Of a stretch of DNA of 30,089 nt, positions 1-7,423 are shown piece by piece. The DNA comes from Myxococcales bacterium (GTDB lineage: Bacteria > Myxococcota > Polyangia > Polyangiales > Polyangiaceae): assembly GCA_020430865.1 (NCBI GenBank), contig JAGQIY010001279.1, positions 1 to 30,089 on the forward strand, written 5' to 3'. How positions within the stretch are numbered: the stretch's first letter is position 1; each line of letters opens with the position of its first letter. The notes under the pieces were generated by a model that was not told the origin of the DNA, did not search any database, and saw only the letters and a list, made by a program, of their open reading frames with translations. A program made the translations under genes and the position numbers.

Positions 1-946
1 CGTGCGTGACCCCGTCCGTCGACTGGACCGGCACGGTCTCCCGGTCCTGGATCACCGCGTTTGGCCCGAACGACCGCGCCACGGTTTCCGTGTGGCGACT
101 CAGAACCTCGTATATCTCGCGGAGGTCCGTGCTCCTCTCCGCCCGGCTGGGGGTGAGCATGCGCCCCACGGAAGCGACGACGTCTTCAGGCAGCCAGGGC
201 GCGACGTTGCCGAGCGGCTCGATGGATCCCATGGCGATGGCCTTGAAGATCTGTCCGAAGTTGTCGCCGTCGATCGGTCTGACCCCGGCCAGGCACTCGT
301 AGATGATGATCCCCATCGCCCAGACGTCCGCCCGCTGGTCGATGTCCTTCTCTCCGAAGACCTGCTCCGGAGGCATGTAGTAGGCCGTGCCCATCACCGC
401 GCCGGTCTGCGTCAAGGCGGCAGTCGCAGCCGCGCCCCCCTCGGTGGCGCTCAGCTTCGCGATGCCGAAGTCGAGCACCTTGGGCACGACGCTCCCATCT
501 GCCTGCCGGTGCAGCATGATGTTCTCTGGCTTGAGATCCCGATGAACGATGCCGGCCGCGTGAGCGCACCCGACCGCTGAGATGACTGGCAGCAGGATGC
601 GGGAAAGCTCGCCGAGCTCCAGGCGCGACTCGCGGAGGAGCTTCGCGGCGAGGTCCTCGCCGTCGAGCAGGTCCATGACCATGACGGGAGAACCGTCCTC
701 CGTCTGGATCACGTCGTGCACCTGCACCACGTTGGGATGCTGAACGGCGCTCACTGCTCTTGCTTCCCGTAGGAAACGCCTGAGCACCTTGTCGTTGCTC
801 CCACCTCCGTGCTTGAGCAGCTTGAGCGCCACCTCCTTCTTGGTGATGACGTGGCGAGCGGCCCAGACCGCCCCCATGCCGCCCTCTCCCAAGAGCCGGT
901 CGAGGCGATAGCGCCCTCCAAGCACCAGCCCTTCTAGCAACTCCAC
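1..946 (-). CDS. Hanks-type Ser/Thr protein kinase, C-terminal part outside window
   Basis: Cytoplasmic kinase domain that phosphorylates Ser/Thr on partner proteins; partners cannot be read from the sequence. The reading frame runs off the left edge, leaving 315 residues. Seen: glycine-rich loop GEGGMG (residues 20-25), ATP-binding Lys in VALK (about 42), catalytic loop HRDLKPEN (135-142, catalytic Asp 137), DFG (159-161), activation-segment end GTAYYMPPEQ, and the lobe motif RADVWAMG. All catalytic residues are present, so it should be active. The start is GTG at 946: an in-frame TGA lies directly upstream (949-947), and the nearby ATG at 950 is in another frame. No clear Shine-Dalgarno. 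It is divergent from the lipoprotein cluster at 1098-4746; kinases beside FGE-fold proteins are common in myxobacteria, but a functional link here is inference. Regulatory, PASTA or tetratricopeptide domains would lie outside the window. Confidence 0.93.
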   Translation of the reverse strand, partial: MELLEGLVLGGRYRLDRLLGEGGMGAVWAARHVITKKEVALKLLKHGGGSNDKVLRRFLREARAVSAVQHPNVVQVHDVIQTEDGSPVMVMDLLDGEDLAAKLLRESRLELGELSRILLPVISAVGCAHAAGIVHRDLKPENIMLHRQADGSVVPKVLDFGIAKLSATEGGAAATAALTQTGAVMGTAYYMPPEQVFGEKDIDQRADVWAMGIIIYECLAGVRPIDGDNFGQIFKAIAMGSIEPLGNVAPWLPEDVVASVGRMLTPSRAERSTDLREIYEVLSRHTETVARSFGPNAVIQDRETVPVQSTDGVTH

Positions 947-1050
947 TCATTCAGTGTCCGGACTCGACAAGTCGCCGTCAACGTCTATCCAATGGCTGCG
1001 GCGCCTGGGGTTTCAATCCGCGCGGATCAGGGAGCTAGATGAAATGCCCA

Positions 1051-1062
1051 TGGATCGATCCA
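1051..1062. promoter_or_regulatory. 12-bp perfect palindrome in divergent kinase/lipoprotein intergenic region
   Basis: TGGATCGATCCA is a perfect palindrome in the 151-bp space between the divergent starts at 946 and 1098, about 36 bp before the lipoprotein start. It could be an operator for either gene. No convincing -35/-10 pair was identified around it. Palindromes of this size occur by chance, so the call is weak. Confidence 0.25.
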
Positions 1063-1097
1063 GCGACTCGCCTGTATCGTGAAGTCCGGAGTCTGTG

Positions 1098-1970
1098 ATG
1101 CGGCGATTCTTGGCATTCACACTGCTATTTCCACTGCTATTCCACGGTGCCTGTTCGGACACGGAGGAGGGCACGAACCAACCTGAGCAGGACGCTGGCG
1201 CGACCCCAAGCTGGGTCAGTACCGAGTGCCATGACTGTTATGCGACTCGGTGTGAGAGCGAACTCGACGACTGCATCGGCGATCCGACCTGCGCCGCAGC
1301 CAGCGAGTGCCTCGATGCGTGCGCCCCGACTTCGAATGACCACCCGGATCCCGCCTGCGTGGCCATGTGCTTCTCCAACGTCTCCAGCACTGATGTCCAG
1401 GACTGCCTCCTGGAGGCCCAGAACGTCTGCGTTCCGTGCGGAGGAGAAACGGATGCCGGCGCGTGCGAACCCGAGCTCTTGTGCCAAGAGTGCGGCGCAT
1501 CCAGCGACACGGACTCCTGTCACAAGTGCCAGGCGGAGCGGTGCTGCGACTCGGATCAAGCGTGTCGCGATGACCAGGGATGCCTCGACTACTTCAACTG
1601 TTTTCAGCAGTGCGCGGGCAACTATTCCGAATGCGTCGCGGAGTGCGACGCCGCGGCCGGGGCCGAGAACTTCATCAAGTTCCAGACCAAGGTAACGTGC
1701 ATTCTCTCGCTATGCCCCGCAGAGTGCGGCGAACCCCCCAGCGCCTGTTTGAGCTGCCTGAAAGACCATTGCAGCGCGGAGGACGTGGCGTGCCAGACCG
1801 ACGATCAGTGCGCTCGTCTCAGCGTGTGCAGCGCAGCTTGCGGAACCAACTCGACACCCTGCCTGGACGCCTGCCTTGCTGACCATATGGCGGGAGCAGA
1901 GAAGTACTTGGCGTTCGGTGACTGCGAGCAAATTCACTGTAACACCGAATGCACCACCAGCGCGGACTAG
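1098..1970 (+). CDS. Secreted lipoprotein with three Cys-rich repeats
   Basis: Function unknown. About 290 residues. The N-terminus has Arg-Arg, a hydrophobic stretch and the lipobox-like HGAC, suggesting lipidation at Cys about residue 19 (His at -3 is not ideal). The rest consists of three tandem modules of roughly 75 residues with 12, 13 and 12 cysteines, each following the plan C-x2-C-x4-C ... AC/TC-x5-C-x5-C-x3-C ... C-x3-C ... C-x3-C-x3-C. Such density implies many disulphides and an extracytoplasmic location. ATG 1098 was chosen over the adjoining GTG 1095 because GGAG at 1088-1091 sits 6 bases before it. It ends 5 bp before the FGE-fold lipoprotein at 1976, so the three genes at 1098-4746 form one likely operon. 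Cys-rich lipoproteins of this style are frequent in myxobacteria; no enzymatic motif is visible. Confidence 0.85.
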   Translation: MRRFLAFTLLFPLLFHGACSDTEEGTNQPEQDAGATPSWVSTECHDCYATRCESELDDCIGDPTCAAASECLDACAPTSNDHPDPACVAMCFSNVSSTDVQDCLLEAQNVCVPCGGETDAGACEPELLCQECGASSDTDSCHKCQAERCCDSDQACRDDQGCLDYFNCFQQCAGNYSECVAECDAAAGAENFIKFQTKVTCILSLCPAECGEPPSACLSCLKDHCSAEDVACQTDDQCARLSVCSAACGTNSTPCLDACLADHMAGAEKYLAFGDCEQIHCNTECTTSAD

Positions 1971-1975
1971 TCACG

Positions 1976-3394
1976 ATGGCCAAGGCCAGCGCGCTCGCTG
2001 CGCTGGTTACTGCAGCTTGTCAGGCCGAACGTGAGGTGCGTCCTCAGCTGTTCGTCGAGGTGGATACGGACATGCCGACCCTAAGCCAGGTGATCGAGGA
2101 TGACCGGTTGAGCCGAGACGCCGCGCTCGACACCCTGCGAATCGACGTGATCGATACCTCGGGTCACGTCATTGACTTCCTTGACGTGGTCGGGCCGACG
2201 CCTTCGGATTGGCCGGTGTCGTTCGGAGTCCCGCGAGCAGAGGGACAAGCCGCAGTCCGCCTCAGGCTCAGGCTGTTCCGAGGACAGTTCGCAGATCCAG
2301 GAGAAGCAAACGGTCTGCCGACCCTGGAACCGTTGTCGAATACGACGATCGATCGAGTGGTGGACCTGACCTTTCCAGAGTCGGGAGTGAGATCGGCGCG
2401 AATCGAGTTGAGAGGCGACTGCCTCGGAGTTCGCGCCAGCTTTGGACGCGATACGAAGAGCTGCGTCGACGCAGACCATCAGTTCGAAGAGCCCGCCTTT
2501 CCTACCGACCCTGCGACGGGTGAGACCCGGGTCGGAACCTGGTCGAAAGCGTTCGAGCAACCATGCACTGGCCCCTCACCAGGTCCCGACACGATATGTA
2601 TTCCCGGCGGCTTCGCGGTGCTCGGCGAGCGCGACTTCGCAGGTCTTGGTGGTGGCTTTCTGGATCCCTACCCACTCGTACCCGTGCTGATATCTCCGTT
2701 CTGGATGGATCGCACGGAGATCACCGTCGGTCGCTATCGCGATTTCGTGAACCGTAACGGCGAGCCCATTCACCCGCCGGAAACATACCTCCCAGGCGAT
2801 CGATTTCAGAGCACCTGTTCCTTCCTGGGCCTCGACTCTGCCGCCAATGATCAGTCACCACTGAACTGCATGCGTCGAAGCGTCGCGGAGGCCATCTGCG
2901 CCGACGCTGGAGGCGAGCTACCGAGCGAGGCGCAGTGGGAGTTCGCCGCGCGCGGGAGAGGGCGCGGCTATCTGTATCCGTGGGGTAATGAGCCTGCCGA
3001 TTGTTGCACCGCGAGCTTCGAGCGCTTCTCCTACGCAGGATCCCTGGTCCGTTGCGAGGCCAAACCACCGCTGGAACGGGTCGGCTCTCACCCTGAGAGC
3101 AGCGAGTGCAACTCCAGAGGCGATGTCAGCCGCGACGGAGTGCTGGACATGGCTGGCAGTGTCGCGGAGATGAGCCGGGACAGCGGGAGGACCTTCGCAG
3201 ACGACTGCTGGAAGTCCAACGGAACTCTTCGAGACCCCGTATGCGAGGCCGACGGGGGACTCTTCACACTTCGAGGCGGCAACTTCTCGGCAGGGCAGGG
3301 GCTGCTGCTAGCAGCACTCCGCAACACCTCACCCGAATTCGCGGCAACCAGCACCACTGGTGCGAGATGCGTCTATCGTGAGACAAAGCCGTGA
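1976..3394 (+). CDS. Lipoprotein with FGE-sulfatase (SUMF1-fold) domain, copy 1
   Basis: About 472 residues. A short hydrophobic N-terminus ends in the lipobox TAAC, so a lipid-anchored exported protein is likely. Residues about 15-190 are a paralogue-specific region; residues about 200-470 carry the formylglycine-generating-enzyme/SUMF1 fold (PF03781 type): MDRTEITVGRYRDF, LPSEAQWEFAARG, YPWGNE, DMAGSVAEM, LRGGNF and a final GARCVY. The two active-site cysteines found in true FGE shortly after the GGS motif (human Cys336/Cys341) are absent here, so a structural or binding role is more likely than sulfatase activation. Start: ATG 1976 is preferred; an in-frame ATG at 1949 overlaps the upstream gene and would lengthen the signal peptide by nine residues. 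The end overlaps the next gene by 4 bp (GTGA), indicating translational coupling with its paralogue. Confidence 0.85.
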   Translation: MAKASALAALVTAACQAEREVRPQLFVEVDTDMPTLSQVIEDDRLSRDAALDTLRIDVIDTSGHVIDFLDVVGPTPSDWPVSFGVPRAEGQAAVRLRLRLFRGQFADPGEANGLPTLEPLSNTTIDRVVDLTFPESGVRSARIELRGDCLGVRASFGRDTKSCVDADHQFEEPAFPTDPATGETRVGTWSKAFEQPCTGPSPGPDTICIPGGFAVLGERDFAGLGGGFLDPYPLVPVLISPFWMDRTEITVGRYRDFVNRNGEPIHPPETYLPGDRFQSTCSFLGLDSAANDQSPLNCMRRSVAEAICADAGGELPSEAQWEFAARGRGRGYLYPWGNEPADCCTASFERFSYAGSLVRCEAKPPLERVGSHPESSECNSRGDVSRDGVLDMAGSVAEMSRDSGRTFADDCWKSNGTLRDPVCEADGGLFTLRGGNFSAGQGLLLAALRNTSPEFAATSTTGARCVYRETKP

Positions 3395-4746
3395 GGATAC
3401 GATCGGAGCTTGGGGGGCTTGCCATTGCCGGGGCGCTAGCGCTCGCGCAGACGGGGTGTGGCCAAGCGGAAGGCGAGCAGCGGCCGCAGTGGCTCGTCTC
3501 CGTCTCCACGGACGCCGCGATACCCCAGTTCGGGGATCGCCTGCTGCTCGAGGTGCTGCAAGCGGATGGCACCCCAGCGTGCCCCGGATGCAGGCGGCTG
3601 CTGGGTGTCGCAGCAGACTGGCCAGTGACCTTCGGGATCGTGCCTCCGGAGCAGCATGGACGTCTGCTCGTTCGAGCGCGCCTCTACCGAACGGCGATGG
3701 CCGGTGCCGACGGGTTGCCCCGCACGGCCCGAGTGATCGACGCGGCGGGATGGCTCCCCGACACACCCTCGAGCGTCTCCCTCGCTCTGGCCATGCGCTG
3801 TTTCGGCGAAGCCGTGGAGTTGGCTTCCAAGACCACCTGCCAGCCGAGCGACGGCAGCCGGGACGATTTCCCGATGCTCTCGCCTGACACCCGCCAGCTG
3901 GAACCCGGGAGCTGGGAGTACTCCAAGCCGGCGCCCTGCAGCGGGGACGTTCCAGACGACATGGAGTGTGTCGTCGGCGGAGCGTTCTTGCTGGGTGCGC
4001 CGAACCCATCGTTCCTCTTCCAGTCGTCCAGCTCCGGCGACGATCTGTATGAGGACCTGACCGTGGAACCCCTGGTGGTGCTCTCCCCGTTCGCGCTCGA
4101 CCGCGAGGAAATGACGGTCGCTCGCTACCTGCAGCTCGCAGACGAGCACGGCTTGCAGCTACCGGTACCCGCGACCGCCATCGGAGGCGAGTTCTGCACC
4201 TACGACCCGAGCAGCGTCCAGGGTTCATTGCCCGTCAACTGCATCAGCCGAGATGCCGCCCGCGCTGCCTGCGAAGCCCAGGGCAGACGTCTGCCCACGG
4301 AAGCGGAGTGGGAGTATGCGGCTGGGAATGGCCCGGCAGAAGATCCATTTCCGTGGGGCATAGAGCTGGACGGGTGCAGCCATGCGATCCTCGCGCGCGG
4401 CGACGACGTGAACAAGGAGTGCCGCGCGAGCAACGGAAAGACGCTCCCGGCGGGCCCTGTGCCCGTGGAGAGCACACCTGACGTGAACGACTTCGGCTTG
4501 CGTAACCTGGGAGGGAGCGTTGCCGAGTGGGTGGCGGACGCGCACGCGGACTACCGGGACGACTGCTGGGCGGGACAGCTACTGATCGACCCTCGCTGCG
4601 ACTCCAGCTCGACGGGGTACTTCGCCGCCCGCGGAGGTTCCTGGCCAGGCTCCTTGAGAACCGCGAGAGTCACGGAGCGGGGGACGGTCCTCAATGACCG
4701 GCCCAACGACGCGATCGGCTTCCGCTGCGCTCTCAGCGCAGACTGA
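3391..4746 (+). CDS. Lipoprotein with FGE-sulfatase (SUMF1-fold) domain, copy 2
   Basis: 451 residues, a tandem paralogue of the preceding gene: both start with a lipobox (here QTGC) followed by similar stretches (RPQWLVSVSTD against RPQLFVEVDTD). The C-terminal half has the SUMF1 fold: LDREEMTVARYLQLA, LPTEAEWEYAAG, FPWGIE, NLGGSVAEWVADA, ARGGSW and a final GFRCAL. As in copy 1, the cysteine pair that defines catalytic FGE is missing after GGSW. The GTG start overlaps the upstream TGA by 4 bp. It is the last gene of the kinase-side cluster; about 260 bp separate it from rplU, and I see no convincing intrinsic terminator there. Exported, lipid-anchored and non-catalytic is the best reading; the ligand is unknown. 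Confidence 0.85.
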   Translation: MRIRSELGGLAIAGALALAQTGCGQAEGEQRPQWLVSVSTDAAIPQFGDRLLLEVLQADGTPACPGCRRLLGVAADWPVTFGIVPPEQHGRLLVRARLYRTAMAGADGLPRTARVIDAAGWLPDTPSSVSLALAMRCFGEAVELASKTTCQPSDGSRDDFPMLSPDTRQLEPGSWEYSKPAPCSGDVPDDMECVVGGAFLLGAPNPSFLFQSSSSGDDLYEDLTVEPLVVLSPFALDREEMTVARYLQLADEHGLQLPVPATAIGGEFCTYDPSSVQGSLPVNCISRDAARAACEAQGRRLPTEAEWEYAAGNGPAEDPFPWGIELDGCSHAILARGDDVNKECRASNGKTLPAGPVPVESTPDVNDFGLRNLGGSVAEWVADAHADYRDDCWAGQLLIDPRCDSSSTGYFAARGGSWPGSLRTARVTERGTVLNDRPNDAIGFRCALSAD

Positions 4747-5009
4747 GCCGCGGGTTCTGGACACCGGTTCAGCAGCGCACCAGGCACTCCTGCGCATGCA
4801 GCCAGTGACGGTGCGCGTTCGCCGCTCCTCCCCCCCGAGATCAGATCAAAACCCATCGAACACCAGGATTTTTGGGGGTTAGGCGCGCCGAAACACGCTA
4901 TGCATCCACCCGCGACGGCGCGGCTCAGAAGGCCGCGAGGCGCCTCAACATTCCATCCTGGGGACCTTGCATGAGCCCGCTCATAGAGCTAGGGTCCCCG
5001 CCCTTCAAA

Positions 5010-5321
5010 ATGGCAAGCGCGATTATCAAGACGGGCGGCAAGCAGTACAGCGTCTCCGAGGGAGACGTCCTGCGTGTGGCCAAACTAGCAGGCAACCCGG
5101 GCGAGAACATCGCCTTCGAAGAGGTTCTCATGGTCGGTGGAGACCAGCCGAAGTTCGGCAAGCCCACCGTCAGCGGAGCCAAGGTCGAGGGACAGATCGT
5201 CTCGCACGGGCGCGGTGAGAAGCTCATCGTGTTCAAGTTCAAGCGGCGGAAGAAGTATCACCGCAAGAACGGTCACCGTCAGGACTACACCGAGGTCAAG
5301 ATCACCGGCATCAAAGCCTGA
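5010..5321 (+). CDS. rplU: 50S ribosomal protein L21
   Basis: Binds 23S rRNA in the large ribosomal subunit. 103 residues, the usual bacterial length, starting MASAIIKTGGKQYSV and with the characteristic basic segment KFKRRKKYHRKNGHRQ near the C-terminus, ending KITGIKA. ATG 5010 was chosen because it gives the family N-terminus exactly; the frame remains open further upstream (to 4872), but that extension has no family counterpart. A small hairpin with arms ATGAG/CTCAT lies at 4971-4984 in the leader. It is followed after 37 bp by rpmA, the conserved rplU-rpmA pair. Confidence 0.98.
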   Translation: MASAIIKTGGKQYSVSEGDVLRVAKLAGNPGENIAFEEVLMVGGDQPKFGKPTVSGAKVEGQIVSHGRGEKLIVFKFKRRKKYHRKNGHRQDYTEVKITGIKA

Positions 5322-5358
5322 TCTGCCAAAGTCGATCTGAGAGCCGGAGCAATTCGAG

Positions 5359-5619
5359 ATGGCACATAAAAAGGGCGGCGGATCCACACGGAACGGCCGC
5401 AACAGCAAGCCCCAGTACCGCGGAACCAAGGTCTACGGTGGCGAGTTCATTCGCGCCGGTGGCATCATCGTGCGTCAGGTTGGAATGACCATGGCTCCGG
5501 GCCCCAACGTGGGTCTGGCCAAGGACTTCACGCTGTTCGCTCTGTGCGACGGCCACGTGAAGTTCGGCTGGGAGTCGCGCACCAAGAAGCGCGTCTCGGT
5601 CGAGCCTGCGGCTTCCTGA
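5359..5619 (+). CDS. rpmA: 50S ribosomal protein L27
   Basis: Large-subunit protein whose N-terminal tail reaches the peptidyl-transferase centre. 86 residues with the hallmark start [16 protein letters not shown] and the core [21 protein letters not shown]. The family's N-terminus is intact directly after Met, so there is no sign of the cleaved N-terminal extension found in Firmicutes. GGAG at 5346-5349 lies 9 bases before the ATG. Co-transcribed with rplU; two intrinsic terminators follow downstream. Confidence 0.98.
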   Translation: MAHKKGGGSTRNGRNSKPQYRGTKVYGGEFIRAGGIIVRQVGMTMAPGPNVGLAKDFTLFALCDGHVKFGWESRTKKRVSVEPAAS

Positions 5620-5711
5620 ACGATCCAGGTTCGAGCAGCCTGCCTCTCGAGCTTGCATCGAGACGTGGCGCCTGAGCCTCGCTTCAAAATCGCGTTTAGC
5701 CAGTTCACCTC

Positions 5712-5750
5712 GACTCTGATCGCCACGGCGGTCAGAGTCTTTGGTGTTTT
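5712..5750 (+). terminator. Intrinsic terminator after rpmA (first of two)
   Basis: Arms GACTCTGATCGCC and GGCGGTCAGAGTC (5712-5739) pair along their length with one U-G wobble, followed by a T-rich tract TTTGGTGTTTT at 5740-5750. This fits Rho-independent termination of the rplU-rpmA transcript. Confidence 0.8.
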
Positions 5751-5787
5751 CGGCGTTCCTGCGCCCGACTCGCGCAGTTGCCAAACG

Positions 5788-5815
5788 GGGGTCACTCAAG
5801 TCGAGTGACCCCTTT
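5788..5815 (+). terminator. Second hairpin terminator downstream of rpmA
   Basis: Perfect 10-bp stem GGGGTCACTC / GAGTGACCCC with a 5-base loop (5788-5812), followed by TTT. The T tract is short, so it may act as a back-up terminator or as an mRNA-stabilising hairpin. It lies before the start chosen for the HAD gene at 5880. Confidence 0.6.
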
Positions 5816-5879
5816 GTCGTATTGGCCGGGTGTCGAACACAACAGTCAAAACCACCGTGCAGACTCGCACCAGATCTCA

Positions 5880-6716
5880 GTGACTCTCCCTCCCCCCAAA
5901 CTCCTCGCGACGGACCTCGACGGAACCCTGCTGGCCTCCGACGGGACGATTCACCCAGAGGACGCCGAAGCCATTCGAGAGCTGCTCCGGCGTGGCGTCC
6001 GGGTGACGTTCTGCACGGGGCGAATGCACTCGGGCTGTGGGCACCTGGCGCGCCAGCTGGATCTGTCGACTCCACTGGTGTGCTTGGATGGCGTGCAGAT
6101 CGTCGATCCCCGCAGCGCCAGCCCGGTGCACGTCGTCCCACTGCCCGACAGCTCGCTGAACCCGCTACGCAGCGCGCTGCACGAGCTGAAGCCGATGACC
6201 TTCCTGTTCGGAGCGGACCGCATCTACCACGACGCTGGCGGCGATCCCGCGGCGCCCTACGTCAGCATCTGGACCGAGAGGATGCAGCGCGTGGACGACG
6301 TGATCGGCCACGAGAGCTGGGAGAAGGACGCGCTCGGTCTGGTCGCGGTGGGCGAGCAGAGCCGCATCGGCGAGCTGCAGCGACTCGTCAGCGAGCTGGC
6401 CGAGCTGGAGAGCGCCGCGTTCATCTCCAACCGTCCTGGCTTCGAGGGTGTATGGGCGATGGTGATCCGCAAGCGCGGGATCAGCAAAGCGAGCGGACTC
6501 CAGCGCCTGGGAGAGATGCTCGAGGTCGGTCTCGACGAGATGGTGGTGGTCGGCGACTGGCTCAACGATCTGACGATGATGCGCGCCGCGGGACGCTCGT
6601 ACGCCATGGGGCAGTCGCCGCCCGAGGTCGTGGATGCGGCCGACGAAGTCCTGCACGCGAACCACCACACCGGGGGTGGCGTCGCGGAGGCTGCGCGTCG
6701 CGCTGGACTGCTGTAA
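5880..6716 (+). CDS. HAD-superfamily phosphatase, Cof/IIB type
   Basis: Cytoplasmic haloacid-dehalogenase-fold hydrolase, expected to dephosphorylate a small phospho-compound; the substrate cannot be predicted. 278 residues. Motif I DLDGTLL lies at about residues 12-18 with both nucleophile and acid Asp; motif II is in CTGR; motif III Lys is in RKRGISKASGL; motif IV is GDWLNDLTMM, the GDxxND of the Cof subgroup. The middle carries the larger IIB cap. The frame is open upstream to 5778, but that stretch overlaps a terminator hairpin and adds about 34 residues without family resemblance, so GTG 5880 was chosen. First gene of a + strand run with the membrane protein, mutL and miaA (gaps of 44-78 bp). 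Confidence 0.88.
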   Translation: MTLPPPKLLATDLDGTLLASDGTIHPEDAEAIRELLRRGVRVTFCTGRMHSGCGHLARQLDLSTPLVCLDGVQIVDPRSASPVHVVPLPDSSLNPLRSALHELKPMTFLFGADRIYHDAGGDPAAPYVSIWTERMQRVDDVIGHESWEKDALGLVAVGEQSRIGELQRLVSELAELESAAFISNRPGFEGVWAMVIRKRGISKASGLQRLGEMLEVGLDEMVVVGDWLNDLTMMRAAGRSYAMGQSPPEVVDAADEVLHANHHTGGGVAEAARRAGLL

Positions 6717-6794
6717 CGATCGGCGGCCCCGACTGACTATCCCACCCTGGCCCCGCACATTGCCCCCGGGCCGTGCTATGCCGGTTTCCAGCAC

Positions 6795-7379
6795 GTGTCG
6801 GACGGGGAGAGTACAAGCAACGCCGCGAAGCGACCGCGGTATCTGGTGTTGGCGCTGGCGGCGCTGACCTTGGTGGGCATGCTGGTGTTCCTGGACGGGT
6901 TCCAGATCATCAACGCCTCCACCGACCCGGACTTCGCTGCGCGAGAGAGCGCGAAGCTGGATCCAGTGCTGGCCAGCGTCCTCCAGGCCCAGTTCGAGAG
7001 CATCGGTGAGCTGCACAGGGTGATGACCCCGATGGGGATCGCGCTGGTGTTGCTCGGCGGAGTGCTGTCGGTCGTCGCGATGCGAGGGATCTTTGGTCGC
7101 GCCTCGGCGGGTACGATCGTCCAGCTCGCGCTGGGCACGGGAGTCGCGCTAAGCGTCAACTTCGTGCTCGCCGCGCCAGTGCGTTCCGCCGCGATCACCG
7201 CCGTGGGTAGTATCGCGAACCCGGAGGCGCGGGAGATCGCGCGTTTCCTCCCGGCAATTTTCGCAATGCGCTTCGCGCTGCCGCTGCTCACGCTGCTCTT
7301 GGCCGTGTTCGGCGTGACCCGCCGGGCCGCGCGTGAGGCGCTCCGCCCAGCCTCGGATCAGGTCGGCGAAGAGCAGTAG
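6795..7379 (+). CDS. Four-helix integral membrane protein, function unknown
   Basis: 194 residues starting with GTG. Four hydrophobic segments are visible: about residues 15-37 (YLVLALAALTLVGMLVFLDG), 78-98, 112-132 and 153-174, with a basic N-terminal tail (KRPR) and a charged C-terminal tail (TRRAAREALRP). A periplasmic loop between helices 1 and 2 probably spans about 40 residues. I do not recognise the family. It sits 78 bp after the HAD gene and 44 bp before mutL, so co-transcription is likely, but this says little about its job. Confidence 0.75.
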   Translation: MSDGESTSNAAKRPRYLVLALAALTLVGMLVFLDGFQIINASTDPDFAARESAKLDPVLASVLQAQFESIGELHRVMTPMGIALVLLGGVLSVVAMRGIFGRASAGTIVQLALGTGVALSVNFVLAAPVRSAAITAVGSIANPEAREIARFLPAIFAMRFALPLLTLLLAVFGVTRRAAREALRPASDQVGEEQ

Positions 7380-7423
7380 CGCTTGACGCATTCGCGATTT
7401 GGCGGTCGCATCGCCTTCGCGCC

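Noticed and set aside
186..950. 254-residue Arg-rich ORF on the - strand
   Set aside because: Shadow of the Ser/Thr kinase in another frame; the kinase frame shows all catalytic motifs.
4872..5009. Longer start for rplU
   Set aside because: Adds 46 residues not found in L21; ATG 5010 gives the exact family N-terminus.
5741..6736. 331-residue ORF covering the HAD gene in another frame
   Set aside because: Arg-rich composition, begins inside the rpmA terminator, no domain; the HAD frame has all four motifs.
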